Of a stretch of DNA of 64,000 nucleotides, positions 25,360 to 36,279 are shown piece after piece. Every line of letters starts with the position of its first letter. Position 1 is the stretch's first letter. The position numbers and the translations under genes are program-made. The stretch lies in assembly GCA_028554795.2 (NCBI GenBank), contig CM068830.1:49610355-49674354 (forward strand). The letters run 5' to 3'. The stretch comes from Sinohyriopsis cumingii (lineage: Eukaryota > Mollusca > Bivalvia > Unionida > Unionidae). Under the pieces are notes generated by a model, which was given only the letters and a program-made list of their open reading frames with translations, ran no database searches and had not been told where the DNA came from.

Positions 25360-25555
25360 GGTTAGTGTTAGGACTGGTCAGCCTGGTGTCAGGATAATAT
25401 GACTGGGTGGGACATCATGCTACATGTCTGCGGCATGATGCCCCAGTGCTAGACATCACTTTAAACTGCCACACTGCAGACATCGTAGCGATATGACTGA
25501 AAATTTTTTAAAGCTACGTTAAAAATCAAAATCACACACACGCAACATTGTTAGC
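25360..25555 (+). mobile_element. SINE family B, 5'-truncated copy
   Basis: Lacks the tRNA-like head but carries the family B body (GACTGGTCAGCCTGGTGTCA, GCGGCATGATGCCCCAGTGC, ACTGCCACACTGCAGACATC) and a CA-rich tail. It is nearly identical in the body to the copies at 32242 and 57947. Confidence 0.88.
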
Positions 25556-26164
25556 AAACTCTGCTAACAACTCCAGCAGCTAACTGGCAGTCACTTAAGT
25601 TTCCTAATTGATGTTACTCTTTCTCATAACGTCAAGATATTGAAATTCCCAATTCATGTAAGAGATTCACAAAAAGACTTAAATTTTTTCAGTGGGATGT
25701 CTTCATCTGCCATCCATTTAACAACCTTCAGTAAGGCAGTTATGGCTTTGTCTTGATCTGACATGAGCTTTGAACTACATTTTTCGAAGTTATTTTGTAA
25801 CTCTGGGGCTATCAGACATAATTTGTGGTCAGCAAGATCTGCATCATGTCTGATAAACACTTAATTTTGAAAATTTCTGTTCCTAGCAATCTTGTTCATA
25901 CCATTTACCTTTTTATTATCTGTGCATAGCTCACAATACATAAAAGTCCTCATTTTTATTTGCACAGCCATTGTCATATCGCAGCCACAAGTACGTTTTT
26001 TAGCCACTTCAGCTGAAACTGTTGAACTTTTGGCAATTTATGCAGTACACTGGAGGCTGAGCATCCTGAACATCAGATGAAGAAACCAAATGCTGCTGAT
26101 CAGTGGAATTTGAATCAAAAAATAAAATATCCAATGTCCTTTGCTTAGGGTCAATCTTCATCAT

Positions 26165-27374
26165 CTTTTTTTATTGCATTTTAACTGGAAACATGAGGGG
26201 AACTGATGACATCCCATAATAGTATACTGTTAAGGAGTGGTACCACATGACCGGTGCAAAGATAATATTTGCCTAGTGAATAGAAAGTCCTGTTAAACAA
26301 AAATCACAGTTAAGCACATTGTTTCTTTAAAATTTCTTGCATCCAAAGTAATGCAGATATGGACATCTAATGAGTCCCTGCCATTTTTTGTGCGCACCAG
26401 ATGCGGGATGCTGGTGTAGATTAATCACTGTTCGTCTATCACTGTTTTACCCAAACTGTCCCTTTATAGCTTTCTTATATTTTACCATAAGCTGCATATC
26501 ACATTGCAATGCTAGAGGTTAGGATGTAACTCTAACTTGTACTCAAATTATGCTCCCTGGATCAGTAATTTTATTTGGGTGGTCAAATATTATGCTCTTG
26601 TGAGTAGCATTAACATATCAGTTCCAAAAATAATTGAAAAATATGAATGAAATATTTATATGAAAACTAGCACTGAAGTGAAGCAAAAATGATTTAATTC
26701 ATTTCTGAAATCTTAACTTACTCTTTATATTTAGTATATATAACCAATTTACTGACTACTTTTAACGGTTTGAAAGTCACTCTTAATTGTCATGATTTTA
26801 TTACTTTAACAAATAAACACATTCTTAAGAAATGTGACTTAAAAATCCAGGGTGCAATAAACAAAGATTAATTTCATCTTATCATAACTCTTATAGAAAT
26901 AGCACTGTTATGTGAAAGTGAATTCACGAACTATTAAGAGTTATATTCCATACGAACACAGGGATTGCTATCATGTGATTAATGTTTTAAAAAATATATT
27001 GATGACAAAATGTGGCGTTTTGAAAATGTCTCATACTTTCCTTCAATATTAAATATAGTCTAAAAAGGTGACCAATTTCTTAAATCATGGAGCATCTTTA
27101 ATATCACGGAATAGTCAGGAGTGAGAATTTATTAAGCAACGCGACGAGCACCTGTGATGCATCCAGATTTAGAGATCGAAAGATTCAACAGGAGTCGAAT
27201 CAAGCTGAATCATCTATGTTAAACATTCACCTTATCGTGAGAAACGGATAAACTCAAATGAACTTTATTCTTTACATTTTTGTAAAATATATGAAGTTTT
27301 CTTCAGACAGATGACAGCTTTTTATGAAATATGTTACAATACTGGGATTTGTTTCCAAATAACGCAAAACCTAC
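26165..27374. other. Gene-free stretch inside GOLGA7 intron 1
   Basis: AT-rich sequence with no supported exon, repeat or element on either strand. Confidence 0.5.
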
Positions 27375-27450
27375 CCATTAATCCAATACTTTTTGTCCAG
27401 CATCCGGGCAACTATGTCAATATAACAGAGACCAAAATGTAAATGTAAAG
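27375..27450 (-). other. GOLGA7: Inferred non-coding first exon of GOLGA7
   Basis: The coding exon at 22817 begins with an acceptor and only eight untranslated bases, so an upstream 5' UTR exon must exist. On the minus strand ATTAATGG followed by GTAGGT (a good donor) ends at 27375, just below the SUCLG1 start. The 5' limit is a guess. An ATG in this exon would give only a short upstream ORF ending in the next exon. Rests on splice-site fit and position only. Confidence 0.35.
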
Positions 27451-27569
27451 CGTTCTACTATTGGTCAATAGGACCATGAATGGACGGGTTTTAGAATATG
27501 ATAAATATATAACAATTTTTTTGACTAATAATACATATCGAACTGTCGATTGCCCTTCACCGAGTCAAC
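27376..27569. promoter_or_regulatory. Probable bidirectional promoter of GOLGA7 and SUCLG1
   Basis: This short interval separates the inferred GOLGA7 first exon from the SUCLG1 start codon. It contains ATTGG at 27460-27464 within CTATTGGTCAATAG, an inverted CCAAT box of the NF-Y type common in compact divergent promoters. Transcription start sites are not visible in sequence. The interval must hold some 5' UTR of SUCLG1, so the true promoter core is smaller. Confidence 0.5.
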
Positions 27570-27606
27570 ATGGCTGCGTCTTGTAAAGTTCTTGGCCGGA
27601 TAAAAG
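27570..27606 (+). CDS. SUCLG1: SUCLG1 exon 1, mitochondrial targeting start
   Basis: Encodes MAASCKVLGRIK plus the first base of a glycine codon, followed by a GTTAAAG donor. The phase (1) fits the acceptor of the exon at 42321, whose first two bases complete GGA. The short, basic, Ala/Ser-rich start suits a mitochondrial presequence. Known role of the enzyme: the alpha subunit of succinate-CoA ligase interconverts succinyl-CoA and succinate with nucleotide triphosphate formation in the TCA cycle. The window exons give about 230 of the ~346 residues of the human protein. Assignment of this exon rests on phase, targeting character and position, not on conserved residues. Confidence 0.7.
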
Positions 27607-27869
27607 GTTAAAGTTAATTTCTTCATGTAATGAACTTGTTTCTCCATATTTATTAATTCGCATGAATGAGAACACATTATTTCATTTTTCATTTTTTTTT
27701 TTCAAAACTGTTTGCAAAACCTGGAAAATTTCACATGGCCTAGGTGATTATGCCCTAATATCACTGTATAGTATTCTCACACCCTCTATTTTGCTTGAAC
27801 CCCGATTTTAAAAGCAAAAAGCATGAAGGAAAAAATAATGAACAAAGTGTAGCATTTTCATTCATCAGT

Positions 27870-29007
27870 CAGGGCAGAGCAAATTTTTTTTTTTTTTTTA
27901 ACCGCTAGTCCAGGACAAGTGGTTTCAGACAATTCACTAGTCCCACCTTTCTCTTCACTAGTCCCACCTTACTCTTCACTAGTCCCACCTTACTTTTCAC
28001 TGGTCCCAAAATGGTAATCACTTGCCGAGATTGATGAGATGTATGTACTTAATCCATAGAAAGAAAAAAATAATATACAACATAATTATTTCTTAAAACA
28101 ATTTAATTTTTGAAAACATTGGTTGTTACACATTTGGCTTCTTCAGGTTCATGTATATATGTTTTAGCTCATGGATTTGAAAATATGTCCATGTATATGT
28201 CTGCCACCTTCCGAGTCATATATTCAAGACAGGGATAACAAGCACACTCAGTATCTGTCTTACGTTTTATCCCTCCATTTTCAAACAAATTTACCTTCTC
28301 CGAATCGCCGTTATTACCTTCCTTGCGATTTTTTTTTAGCAAACTCATTTTATCTGCAGAGTAACTATCAGCATGCTTGACAACTACTTCTAAAGTGATC
28401 ACAACATCAATTTTCTATTTTAAATACAAACTGAAACAGCTCATTAATTAGAGTAATTGTTTCGCTTCAAACACAATATCGCACGTGGAAGTTAGTCATC
28501 TGTAAAATCAATTATAAATTAAAGAATCATTACTGTCATTTAATCAGTTCATAAAGGAAACCAACATTGATGTCGGTAAAGTACCTTTCATTAATTTAAT
28601 TACACTGACTCGCTGGATTAAAATCATAGTGAGCCGCTGGTTATGATCTAGATTGAGTAAACTCGTTGCAACAAAACTGCTTACAACACTGCTGATTGAT
28701 CATACTGGCTTTCTTTGTTTGACGTGTTTAGATTTGCCAATAATTTGGTCGCTTAGTGCAATATGCAGTCAAGCAGTAACAGGATGTACATGTATACACG
28801 AAGAGGGGTAGAATCAAGTATTCAGTATGCCTGGAGGGCATGATTGGCCAAATAAAGGCAGATATAGCGATTAAAGCACCAAAATAAGGATTAACCCAAC
28901 TTTTTTAAAAAGCACTTGTCCCGGACTAGCGACTTGGAAAATTTTACTTGCCCGACTTCAAGAATGACTAGTCTGGGACATCGGGCTATGGGATTTGCTC
29001 GGCCCTG
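27870..29007. mobile_element. hAT-like non-autonomous element with 5-bp TSD
   Basis: Ends CAGGGCAGAGCAAAT and (reverse complement) CAGGGCCGAGCAAAT form terminal inverted repeats. Both flanks are TCAGT (27865-27869, 29008-29012), a perfect 5-bp target duplication. Subterminal regions carry multiple CTAGTCC / GGACTAG motifs (27905-28010 and 28920-28975), as in the element at 51966. Length 1138 bp. A 77-codon minus-strand ORF (28402-28169) with two cysteine pairs near its C-terminus is of unknown meaning; no transposase domain was seen. It lies in SUCLG1 intron 1. Confidence 0.82.
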
Positions 29008-29074
29008 TCAGTTTATAATTTCTAACCCGGATGTGGCCAAAGGGGAGAGTATACCAATACTATATAGTACTCCT

Positions 29075-29830
29075 ACTTCATGGATGGGATACTATAGTCT
29101 GACTATGCTTCCCCATTTGTTTGTACCCCATACCAATTTCAATAACGAAAGCATTTAATGTGATAAAAAGTGCAGAGAACTAAGTCAACTGAATCATTGA
29201 TTTATAAATTCTAACCTGACTGACCAGAATGGCACAAATACTGGCATCCCCAACACCTTTCATGCTTAACGGACTTTCCATAACAACACAGCACCATATT
29301 GTGTACACTATGGGCTAATTTATTTCCATCAGACGACATGATGACGTTCATCCTGTTCGGCAACTGCTGGATAATTACATAAATTATATAATGTTAAGAT
29401 TTTATAATTATATCCCTTTCCACACATGAACATAGAAATTAAACCACTTGTTAAATCCATGTGAAAGGCAAATTTGTTGTTGTGTTTCTTTTCCTTTGCT
29501 TGATTTGACATTTTAAATATTGGAAGCAGGCACACACCTTTGCTGAAAGTGGACTTGTCCAGGAACTGGAAATGGATCTCGAGCATGTCCGTCTATTACA
29601 TTGAAAACTTCTGTTAAGCATGAAATGCACAGATGACGGTGTTAGGGCCACTCTGTTCATAGTCACGTTAGAAATTATAAATCAGTGAATTAATTGACTA
29701 AGTTCCATGCACTTTTTATCACATTAAAGTATTCCATTTTTGAAATCATTAGGGGATTACAAACAAACGAGTTGGTGTAGTCAGACTATATGTTCCCATA
29801 TGCATCAGTGGAGCAGCAGGGTGTGATTCA
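29075..29830. repeat. Foldback element with ~200-bp imperfect arms
   Basis: The left arm (about 29075-29280) and right arm (about 29600-29830) are inverted copies: TATAGTCTGACTA, TTAATGTGATAAAAAGTGCA and TTTCATGCTTAAC appear in both, in opposite orientation, around a ~320-bp centre. Identity is perhaps 70-75 per cent by eye. A third partial copy of an arm is at 31655-31750. Confidence 0.7.
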
Positions 29831-29956
29831 TACCCGGCGCTTATTCAGCATGTTGTCAGAAAGTTTGAAGATATTACATACAGATCCTTAGACAAATCAA
29901 GTAGTCATATTTAATACCGGTATTGTGAACTTAACTGTAGACTTACGAGTAAGTTA

Positions 29957-31554
29957 CAGAGATCTCGGAAACGCTTAATTACACATATTTGGTTGCCAAT
30001 TTTTGATCTGGGATGCAGAAAATCACTGAGGAGGGAGTCCTCTGTACGCATGTAATAGGTGTTCGGCAAAATTCAAAGACTTGCCAGTCCTGCTTCAGCA
30101 ACCTGTTTTGTGGGAAAATGTGTTGATCAGTTAGCTGTTATAATATTTATGATGACAGAATTCAGTGACTGAAAGACCCTTTGATGTATATACATGTTGC
30201 CATTATAAGAGTACATCAAAAAGAACATGATGCAATAGCTGGGCGGCAAGTTCAAAGGCCAGGTGGGGAAATGTACTGATATTTACAGTGATTGAATTCA
30301 GAGTCAGAAAGACCCAGAGGTGGTCATTTATAAAAGTACATCAAATAAACAACTTTAGCTTTCGTTATTGTGTTCATTTCCGAATGTATTGGAATAAGTA
30401 GTGCACGAGAATCAAGACATGTTGAGACTTAGACAATATGCCATTCATAAATTTGGATAAGTATTTTGGGGTTAAACGGCAAACTTGCGAAGATTGTAAC
30501 GAGATTCAGAAGTGCTAAAGTTGCGAGAATTGATAGTTCGGATAAGACACTATCTACGTCTAAGAAACTGTGATGTCTAGCTTAGTGTTTGGAATAAGTC
30601 CTTACTTGGATTGACAAAATTCAGTATCACTTGATGAACAAACAAGCTATTTAAGAGGTACATTGACTGACCATACTTTTTTTTTTTAAATGCCCCTCGC
30701 CTTAGCCCGGTTAGTTCTAGGGTTGTAGTGAAATGTATTCATCAATAGACCAGTAGCTAGGCCTAGTTTTGATATCAATTACGTTGACAAACAAACTCTT
30801 GCCCATTCACAAACATTGTTTTGATAGCTGATTGACTATTAACCCTTTTCCGAGTATGGTAGCAACTATCAATTTCCTGCATGATATCCTTTGATGATAA
30901 AACATACAAACATGTGTTTTAAGATCAGAATCGGTGAAATGGATATATATTAACTGCCCCTTGTACACTATTTCATCATAAAATTAGTTTGAAACTGTAA
31001 GTGAACCTGTTGGTCCAGTAGGCCTAACAGGAAATAATGGCGGACTTCGCTAAGTCTGGGATGTATCAGTTTATTAGCTTGTCTGTTTTCGTAAATCATC
31101 GGGCAAATATTTTTAGATAAATATACAAATCATTGAAAGTAAAGCCAAGGTATTATTTCATTAAAGATTTAACTTTAAACTCTAAATTTTGTAGGTCAGA
31201 AACGTATAGGGCAATGCTGTGTTGTGGAATTCGCAAGATGCGCTTTAAGGTCTGAGCTGTTTTCCGACTTGACACGTATATGCAAAAATACGGGGGCGGG
31301 GGGGGGGACCATTGCCTAAATTTACTACAAGGACGTAGACAAATAAATAAACTTTAAATTTGCAATCCTGTCAATGAAGCTATATTAAAGTGAGTGATTA
31401 CATTACGAAAACCTCTCCATCTAAAAATAGATGCACTCACATCTGTGTTGATTCTGTAGGAAAGAAGGGACTGCAACTTTAGATGGTGGGACTCCTATTT
31501 TTACGAAAATGGGAGTCCTGGACTCCTAGTTTTAAAATTCTAGCAAGACCTCTG
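29957..31554 (+). mobile_element. Mosaic hAT-like element, copy 1 (5-bp TSD)
   Basis: Starts CAGAGATCTCGG and ends with the complement of CAGAGGTCTTGC, flanked by AGTTA on both sides (29952-29956, 31555-31559). Three modules: 29957-30660 (shared with 49786 and, in its second half, 61355), 30660-31460 (shared, inverted, with 55255-56155) and the terminal 31465-31554 (GGGACTGCAACTTT to AGACCTCTG; shared with all copies). No transposase is recognisable, though a short peptide beginning KPRYYFIKDLTL near 31140 is shared with the inverted copy. TIR and duplication length suggest a hAT-type mover. Confidence 0.72.
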
Positions 31555-31654
31555 AGTTAGCTTTTGTATTCTTCATACAAAATTTACTTCTGGATCATCC
31601 TCCATATTAGCTTATCAAAGAGCTTCTTCCATTTTCAGTATCATGTTTTTGATG

Positions 31655-31750
31655 TCTTATATAAGTAATCCATTCACAGACTTAAAATTTCTAAACTGAC
31701 TGTGACCATAGTGGCCCCAGCACTGGTATCCTCTGCGCCTTTCATGCTAA
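31655..31750 (+). repeat. Third copy of the foldback arm
   Basis: Matches the left arm of the foldback element at 29075-29280 (AAATTTCTAAACTGACTG..., CACTGGTATCC, CTTTCATGCTAA). Only about 100 bp is aligned. Confidence 0.55.
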
Positions 31751-32241
31751 TGAACTTTGAAAATCATTGTCTAATAAGCCAAAAGATAAAGACAAATTTT
31801 CACCCATCTGCTCGAGTGAAATTGCCAGGTGTAAAGATTTTTTTTTTTTTTTACTTATCTGACCATCTGGAAGTACAGCTTGGATTGAATTGAAGTAAAT
31901 TGAAAACTTTGTCTCAGAAGAAACTAATAATAATCTCCCTTGTTTTCTGAGTTAACTGCAAAGAATTTCTTTGAGTAACTTCATTTGCTTAATAATAAGA
32001 GTAATTTTCCATTACAGAATTCTTTCTGTTCATCTTTACTGGACTTTTCATCTTCCCACTATGTCATGACTCTTGCTCAGTCACTTGTGTTTATGTGATG
32101 TTTCTTTGAGTATATTTTGATTTTTATGAGAGTATAAATTGTCTACCTCACAAGGCATGGTATATTGTAGGTATTTCAGTATATCCCCTAGGGGTGCAAG
32201 ACAGAGAGAAAAATATCCTTGGTGTCAAAACTGGGGTCAGA

Positions 32242-32590
32242 CTAAGTAAAAACAAAAACTTTGGTATCAGAGCTGGGGTTAGAGCATCTGCCTCGGATGT
32301 GGCAGTTCATGGGTTCGATCCCCAGCCGAGTCATGCCAAAGACTTACAAAAATGGTACCAACAGCTGCCTTGCTCAGTACTCAGCATTAAGAGGTTAGTA
32401 TTAGGACTGGTTGGCCTGCTGTCAGGATAATGTAACTGGGTGGGACATTATGCCACTTTGTCTGCTGCATGATGCCCCAGTTCTAGACATCACTATAAAC
32501 TGCCACACTGCAGACATCATAGTGATATGACTGAAAAATTGTTAAATTGTTAAAGCTACATTAAAAATCCAAAATCACACATGCACACAA
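32242..32590 (+). mobile_element. SINE family B, full copy (tRNA-derived)
   Basis: Head with polymerase III A box-like GGGGTTAGAGCATCTGCC and B box GGTTCGATCCCC, then AGTCATGCCAAAGACTTAC, the family B body and a CA-rich tail. The sequence TCAAAACTGGGGTCAGA (32225-32241) recurs with one inserted base at 32591-32608, a target duplication. It lies in SUCLG1 intron 1, same strand. Confidence 0.92.
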
Positions 32591-32942
32591 TCAAAACTGG
32601 GGATCAGATAAAAAAATTGGGGGTCTCTGAAGTATAAATGAGGGTAAAGGGAAATATTGTATTTGTATCCTTCTTGACTTTTCCTTACTGGTAATATTGA
32701 CTAATTATTCTGATTTATATCGAACAGCAAAAAATGCTTGATATCTCATTCTTTCTTCCTTTAGTCAGTTAGTTGAGATTTGCATTATTCCATTCAAAAA
32801 AATACTATGATGTTTTTCACTATAGCTGTATTTTTAGTTATGTTGTTACTAATATAGCTGTTTGTGGTGAATCTTCAGTGTTTTCTTTCTTTCGCAGGAA
32901 ACGAACATGATGCTGTCACATCTTATTTGACAGGTCCTTTTA

Positions 32943-32990
32943 TCATATCATGTGCTGAAAAATGTTGTTGAATCCAAAACAACAACAAAA
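32943..32990 (+). mobile_element. SINE family A, 3' end fragment
   Basis: Only the last ~48 bases of the family are present: CATATCATGTGCTGAAAAAT, then a diverged GTTGAATCCAAAACAACAAC tail. Confidence 0.7.
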
Positions 32991-34987
32991 ATCAAACAAA
33001 ATGAAATATTGTTGCAAAAGAAAAACAAAAGAAAAGGAATTATGGGGTTCCATTTTTCCATGTTGATGCTTTGGACTTAGCTCATGGTAACTAAAAGATT
33101 TGGTGCAGGAGTCAGATAACTCGTGTTTACATAATTCACATTTCCAGCAAATGAAACTGTCATGGAGGAAATGCCAGAAGTAATAGCAATCAATATAAAC
33201 TGTCATTTGACATCATTTTTTAATTGATTATACTAACCTGTTTTTGCATGTGTTGATCTGAATTGTATATTCAGTATTGTAAATTCAGTATAATCTATTA
33301 CATTGTGGTTCTTTTGATGGCCATGAATTTGATTATTGGGGAAAAAAATATTGGAGAAAGATCCCTACGTGCAATTTAAGTCAAATCTCTATCTTGCACT
33401 TAAGGTTTGATTATTAGTGAACAACTGGCATTGTGTGCAGCATGATTTGGGGAAGAAATTCTTGACAGATTTGTTATATAATCTGGGTTCCAGGAGGCAT
33501 TGCTTTCCCAGTGGGTTTTGAGAAGTATCTGGATAATGTTTAATTCTTTACCCATTTTAAAGAGATGACATCATATTCCTGTGTTCCCTTTGATACATTT
33601 GCACAGTGACATATTGTAAAATGTTGCAGAACACCAAGGTTCATAAATTTAATAAAAATAATAAAGGAGATGGAACATGCCTTTAGATACGACATGGCGA
33701 GTTTGCATTAGTGCAATGTTTGTTACAGCATTAAATGTCCTCCCAAAAAAGTTCACAATTGATTATCTAAGTCCAGTTTATATTTAATTGAATTATTGCT
33801 CTATATCAGCTTAACTGGTTGGATCGACTATAAACATTCTTCTTTGGTACTGTGATCTCTATGTAAAGCATAATACTGCTTTGCTTGAACCAGTGTTGTA
33901 GGAGACCACAGCATCCGTATAAATAATTATTGCTTAAAATATTAAGGTCTAATTTAGTATCACTCAAGTAGCAAATCTACTTAAAATTACATGAAATTAT
34001 TTACAGTGCTTTTTAAAATATTACACAGTTGTCAAATTTACACTATTTTGCACAATAAATTAAATGTTTTGCAAATAAAAGAACTACAGTGATGAACAGT
34101 AATATCAGTTGCAGGTTAGTTTTTTTATGCAAAAGACACAAAATGTGATTCTTTAGCTTGGCACATTGATTCCATTTTGATCCTATGACATACAGCTTCT
34201 GTAACAACACAAGCGATGGATGGTCAAAGTTGAAAAATTACAGACAACTAACATATTTCTTGCTTTGCTACACCATATTTCAGAAAGGTAAGATAAATTG
34301 TTTCTTAAATTATGCATGAGAAATTCTGGCATGAAGCATGGATGGCCTAACTTGGAAGAAAATAGGGTTTGTAAATTTCCACACATAAGAACTTCTTTCC
34401 AGTTGTTGTTGACTTGACAGGTTGGGTAGATTGATCTTGTTGAATGAATTTCCTTAATATTTATAACAATGCAATGGTTCAGAGCTCTTGCATAATTTGG
34501 ATCAGACTCCTTGTTACATGCATTTAATTTATATTGTGTACCTGATTTTTGTTATGATTATAAGAAGTAAATAAGATGTTTACTTGGATTTTAGTTCAAG
34601 ACCTGACCTTGTTTATGAGTTAGTGAATTTTTCCATTAAAAATTATTAGTTTTCCAGAACATTCTTTTCATTATAAGTCAGGTGTCAGTTTGTATATAAA
34701 GGGATTTGGTAAACAATTATGTGTTCCTGTTTCATATCAGTCTTTGGGAATCTATGATCAGAGTTTATATTTTTGTGTTCAGATATGATTGAGAGAAATT
34801 ATTTGTTTAAATTATTCATTGGAACAACAAAGTGCTCATTGGCTTTGTGGACAAAAACACTGTTTTTTTTAATTATTTTGAACTCATTCAAAGACATTCT
34901 AGATTATAAACAAACTCCACAACACTGAAATCTCAGTTACAGGAATCCCCACAAGCGCAATTTTTTTTTTTAGTCCTGAAATTTTCT
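32991..34987. other. Gene-free part of SUCLG1 intron 1
   Basis: AT-rich intronic sequence. Short ORFs here have no recognisable family and no splice support. No element boundaries seen. Confidence 0.5.
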
Positions 34988-35710
34988 TTAACCCATTTTA
35001 TCCTGTTTACCAATTTCAACTTCACTGCCTGAGTCCTGAGAAGCAAGTCTAAATACATTGTGATAAAATAGAACATCATACAGCAGCAGCAGCAGCATAA
35101 ATCCTGTTCATCAACAAAAAATTTCCAGATTAAATCATCCCATAGTAACTCTGAGTAATGTTGTGCATCGGCTTCTTCTGGGTGTTGAACAGCCACTCCT
35201 TCTATCAATTTAAATCGTGGCTGCATCTGAGGTGAAAAATCATCTCGGACCCATTCGTCTTGAAACCTTCAGAGTCAGCTTCATTTTCTGAATCACTGTC
35301 GAAAAGTGCATGAAGCCATGCATCATCTCTTTCATCAACATGATTCAATTCTAACCCATCATTTAAGTCAATATTATCATCAGAATCATCCAAATTGTCA
35401 ATTTTAGTGTCGCTACCCACGCTGTCTGGATCCATGTTTACATCTGAGTTGTTGTCCATCATTTTATCGATCAATTTTCAAGCCAGCAATTTCTTTTCCA
35501 ACCAATTTTTTTTACATTTCACTGCGCATGTGCGCTTTGACCATTTCCTATATAACACATTTCTAGAGACACTACACGCATACGTAGTAGAGTACGATCA
35601 TAGTCGTATTCAGGATTATGGTCATATTCAGAATAAAATGGGATACTACGACCACATGCGTATTCAGGCTAGAGTGAGGTATTACAACCATTCAGGATAA
35701 AATGGGTTAA
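34988..35710 (-). mobile_element. Deleted piggyBac-like DNA transposon
   Basis: Bounded by TTAA on both sides (34988-34991, 35707-35710), with perfect 14-bp inverted ends CCCATTTTATCCTG / CAGGATAAAATGGG. This is the signature of the piggyBac superfamily, which targets TTAA. On the minus strand 35474-35205 encodes an acidic N-terminus (MIDKMMDNNSDVNMDPDSVG and more Asp/Glu-rich residues), typical of these transposases. After a frame change near 35226 it continues PRFKLIEGVAVQHPEEADAQ and LLWDDLIWKFFVDE, resembling the start of the DDE_Tnp_1_7 domain. The catalytic core is absent, so the 723-bp copy is an internal deletion product. The right subterminal region has repeated GTATTCAGG/CATATTCAG motifs. 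Confidence 0.85.
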
Positions 35711-35767
35711 TATCTTAATTATTTTCCTCATTAATCTGAAACCCTTCAATTCTGAACACTAGCATAT

Positions 35768-35945
35768 TTCTCCTTCAAATACGTTCCCCGATCACATTAA
35801 CGCTAGGGATATAAGCCTGCTACCTCTCGAATCCAGCCCTACTAAAAGACGAAAATTCGTCTTTTCGGTCTATCTCTCATAGACCAAAGGGCAATAACTC
35901 TTGCCCCTTACCTCCCCATGCCACCGCCAGGTGTCACTAGTTTTT
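35768..35945 (+). repeat. DIRS left inverted terminal repeat
   Basis: Inverted complement of 41645-41820, matching from CCCGATCACATTAACG through CACCGCCAGGTGTCACTAG. It holds two small hairpins: AAAAGACGAA-AA-TTCGTCTTTT at 35844-35865, directly followed by GGTCTAT-CTCTC-ATAGACC. The outermost ~25 bases are complementary to part of the internal region at 41515-41545. Confidence 0.9.
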
Positions 35946-36279
35946 AAGCTTTGCTTGTACTGATAACATGTACATTATACCTCCAAACAATCCAAGCCAT
36001 CTTAGCATTAAATTGGACCATCCGAAGTTAAATTTGGATTTATTGCGTTGGACAATCATTCTTCTACAGGTTGTATACATTATTTTAACAATTTTTTTTC
36101 AAAATTGAGTGACTTTGTCACCCTTACGGATTTCGTTTACTGAAGATCATGTTACACATGCTATCGCAGAACTCGTGTTGTCAATTAAGAGTTAATGCGA
36201 CACTGAATAATTTCGCTTACTCCGTTAGTAACGGTTGTGGTATTAGCGAATTAATAACATGCTGAATTGATAATTTGTG

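Larger units (their letters stand above)
23565..26164 (-). pseudogene. Decayed hAT transposase gene (ZNF862/KIAA1586-like)
   Basis: Minus-strand remnants in transposase order: an N-terminal segment starting near 26164 (MMKIDPKQRTLDILFF); a zinc-finger-like segment with FMYCELC and a downstream RH...DH pair (about 25980-25800); a middle segment (about 25690-25650, then 25195-25120 with WRTLDNLLTYLAEASHK, and 24850-24620); and the C-terminal hAT dimerisation domain at 23897-23565 (FPNLLKLAALALTSAVHTAG, then CEHGFSAQN and KARDRL). Stops and frameshifts separate the pieces, and three SINEs plus a SINE fragment interrupt it. No terminal inverted repeats were found. It lies in GOLGA7 intron 1 on the same strand. 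It is probably a dead transposon rather than a domesticated host gene. Confidence 0.75.

Noticed and set aside
28169-28402. 77-codon ORF with cysteine pairs inside the hAT-like element
   Set aside because: No second copy or family match to test conservation; kept only as a remark under the element.
32280-32330. tRNA gene near GGTTCGATCCCC
   Set aside because: It is the head of a family B SINE with a body, tail and target duplication.
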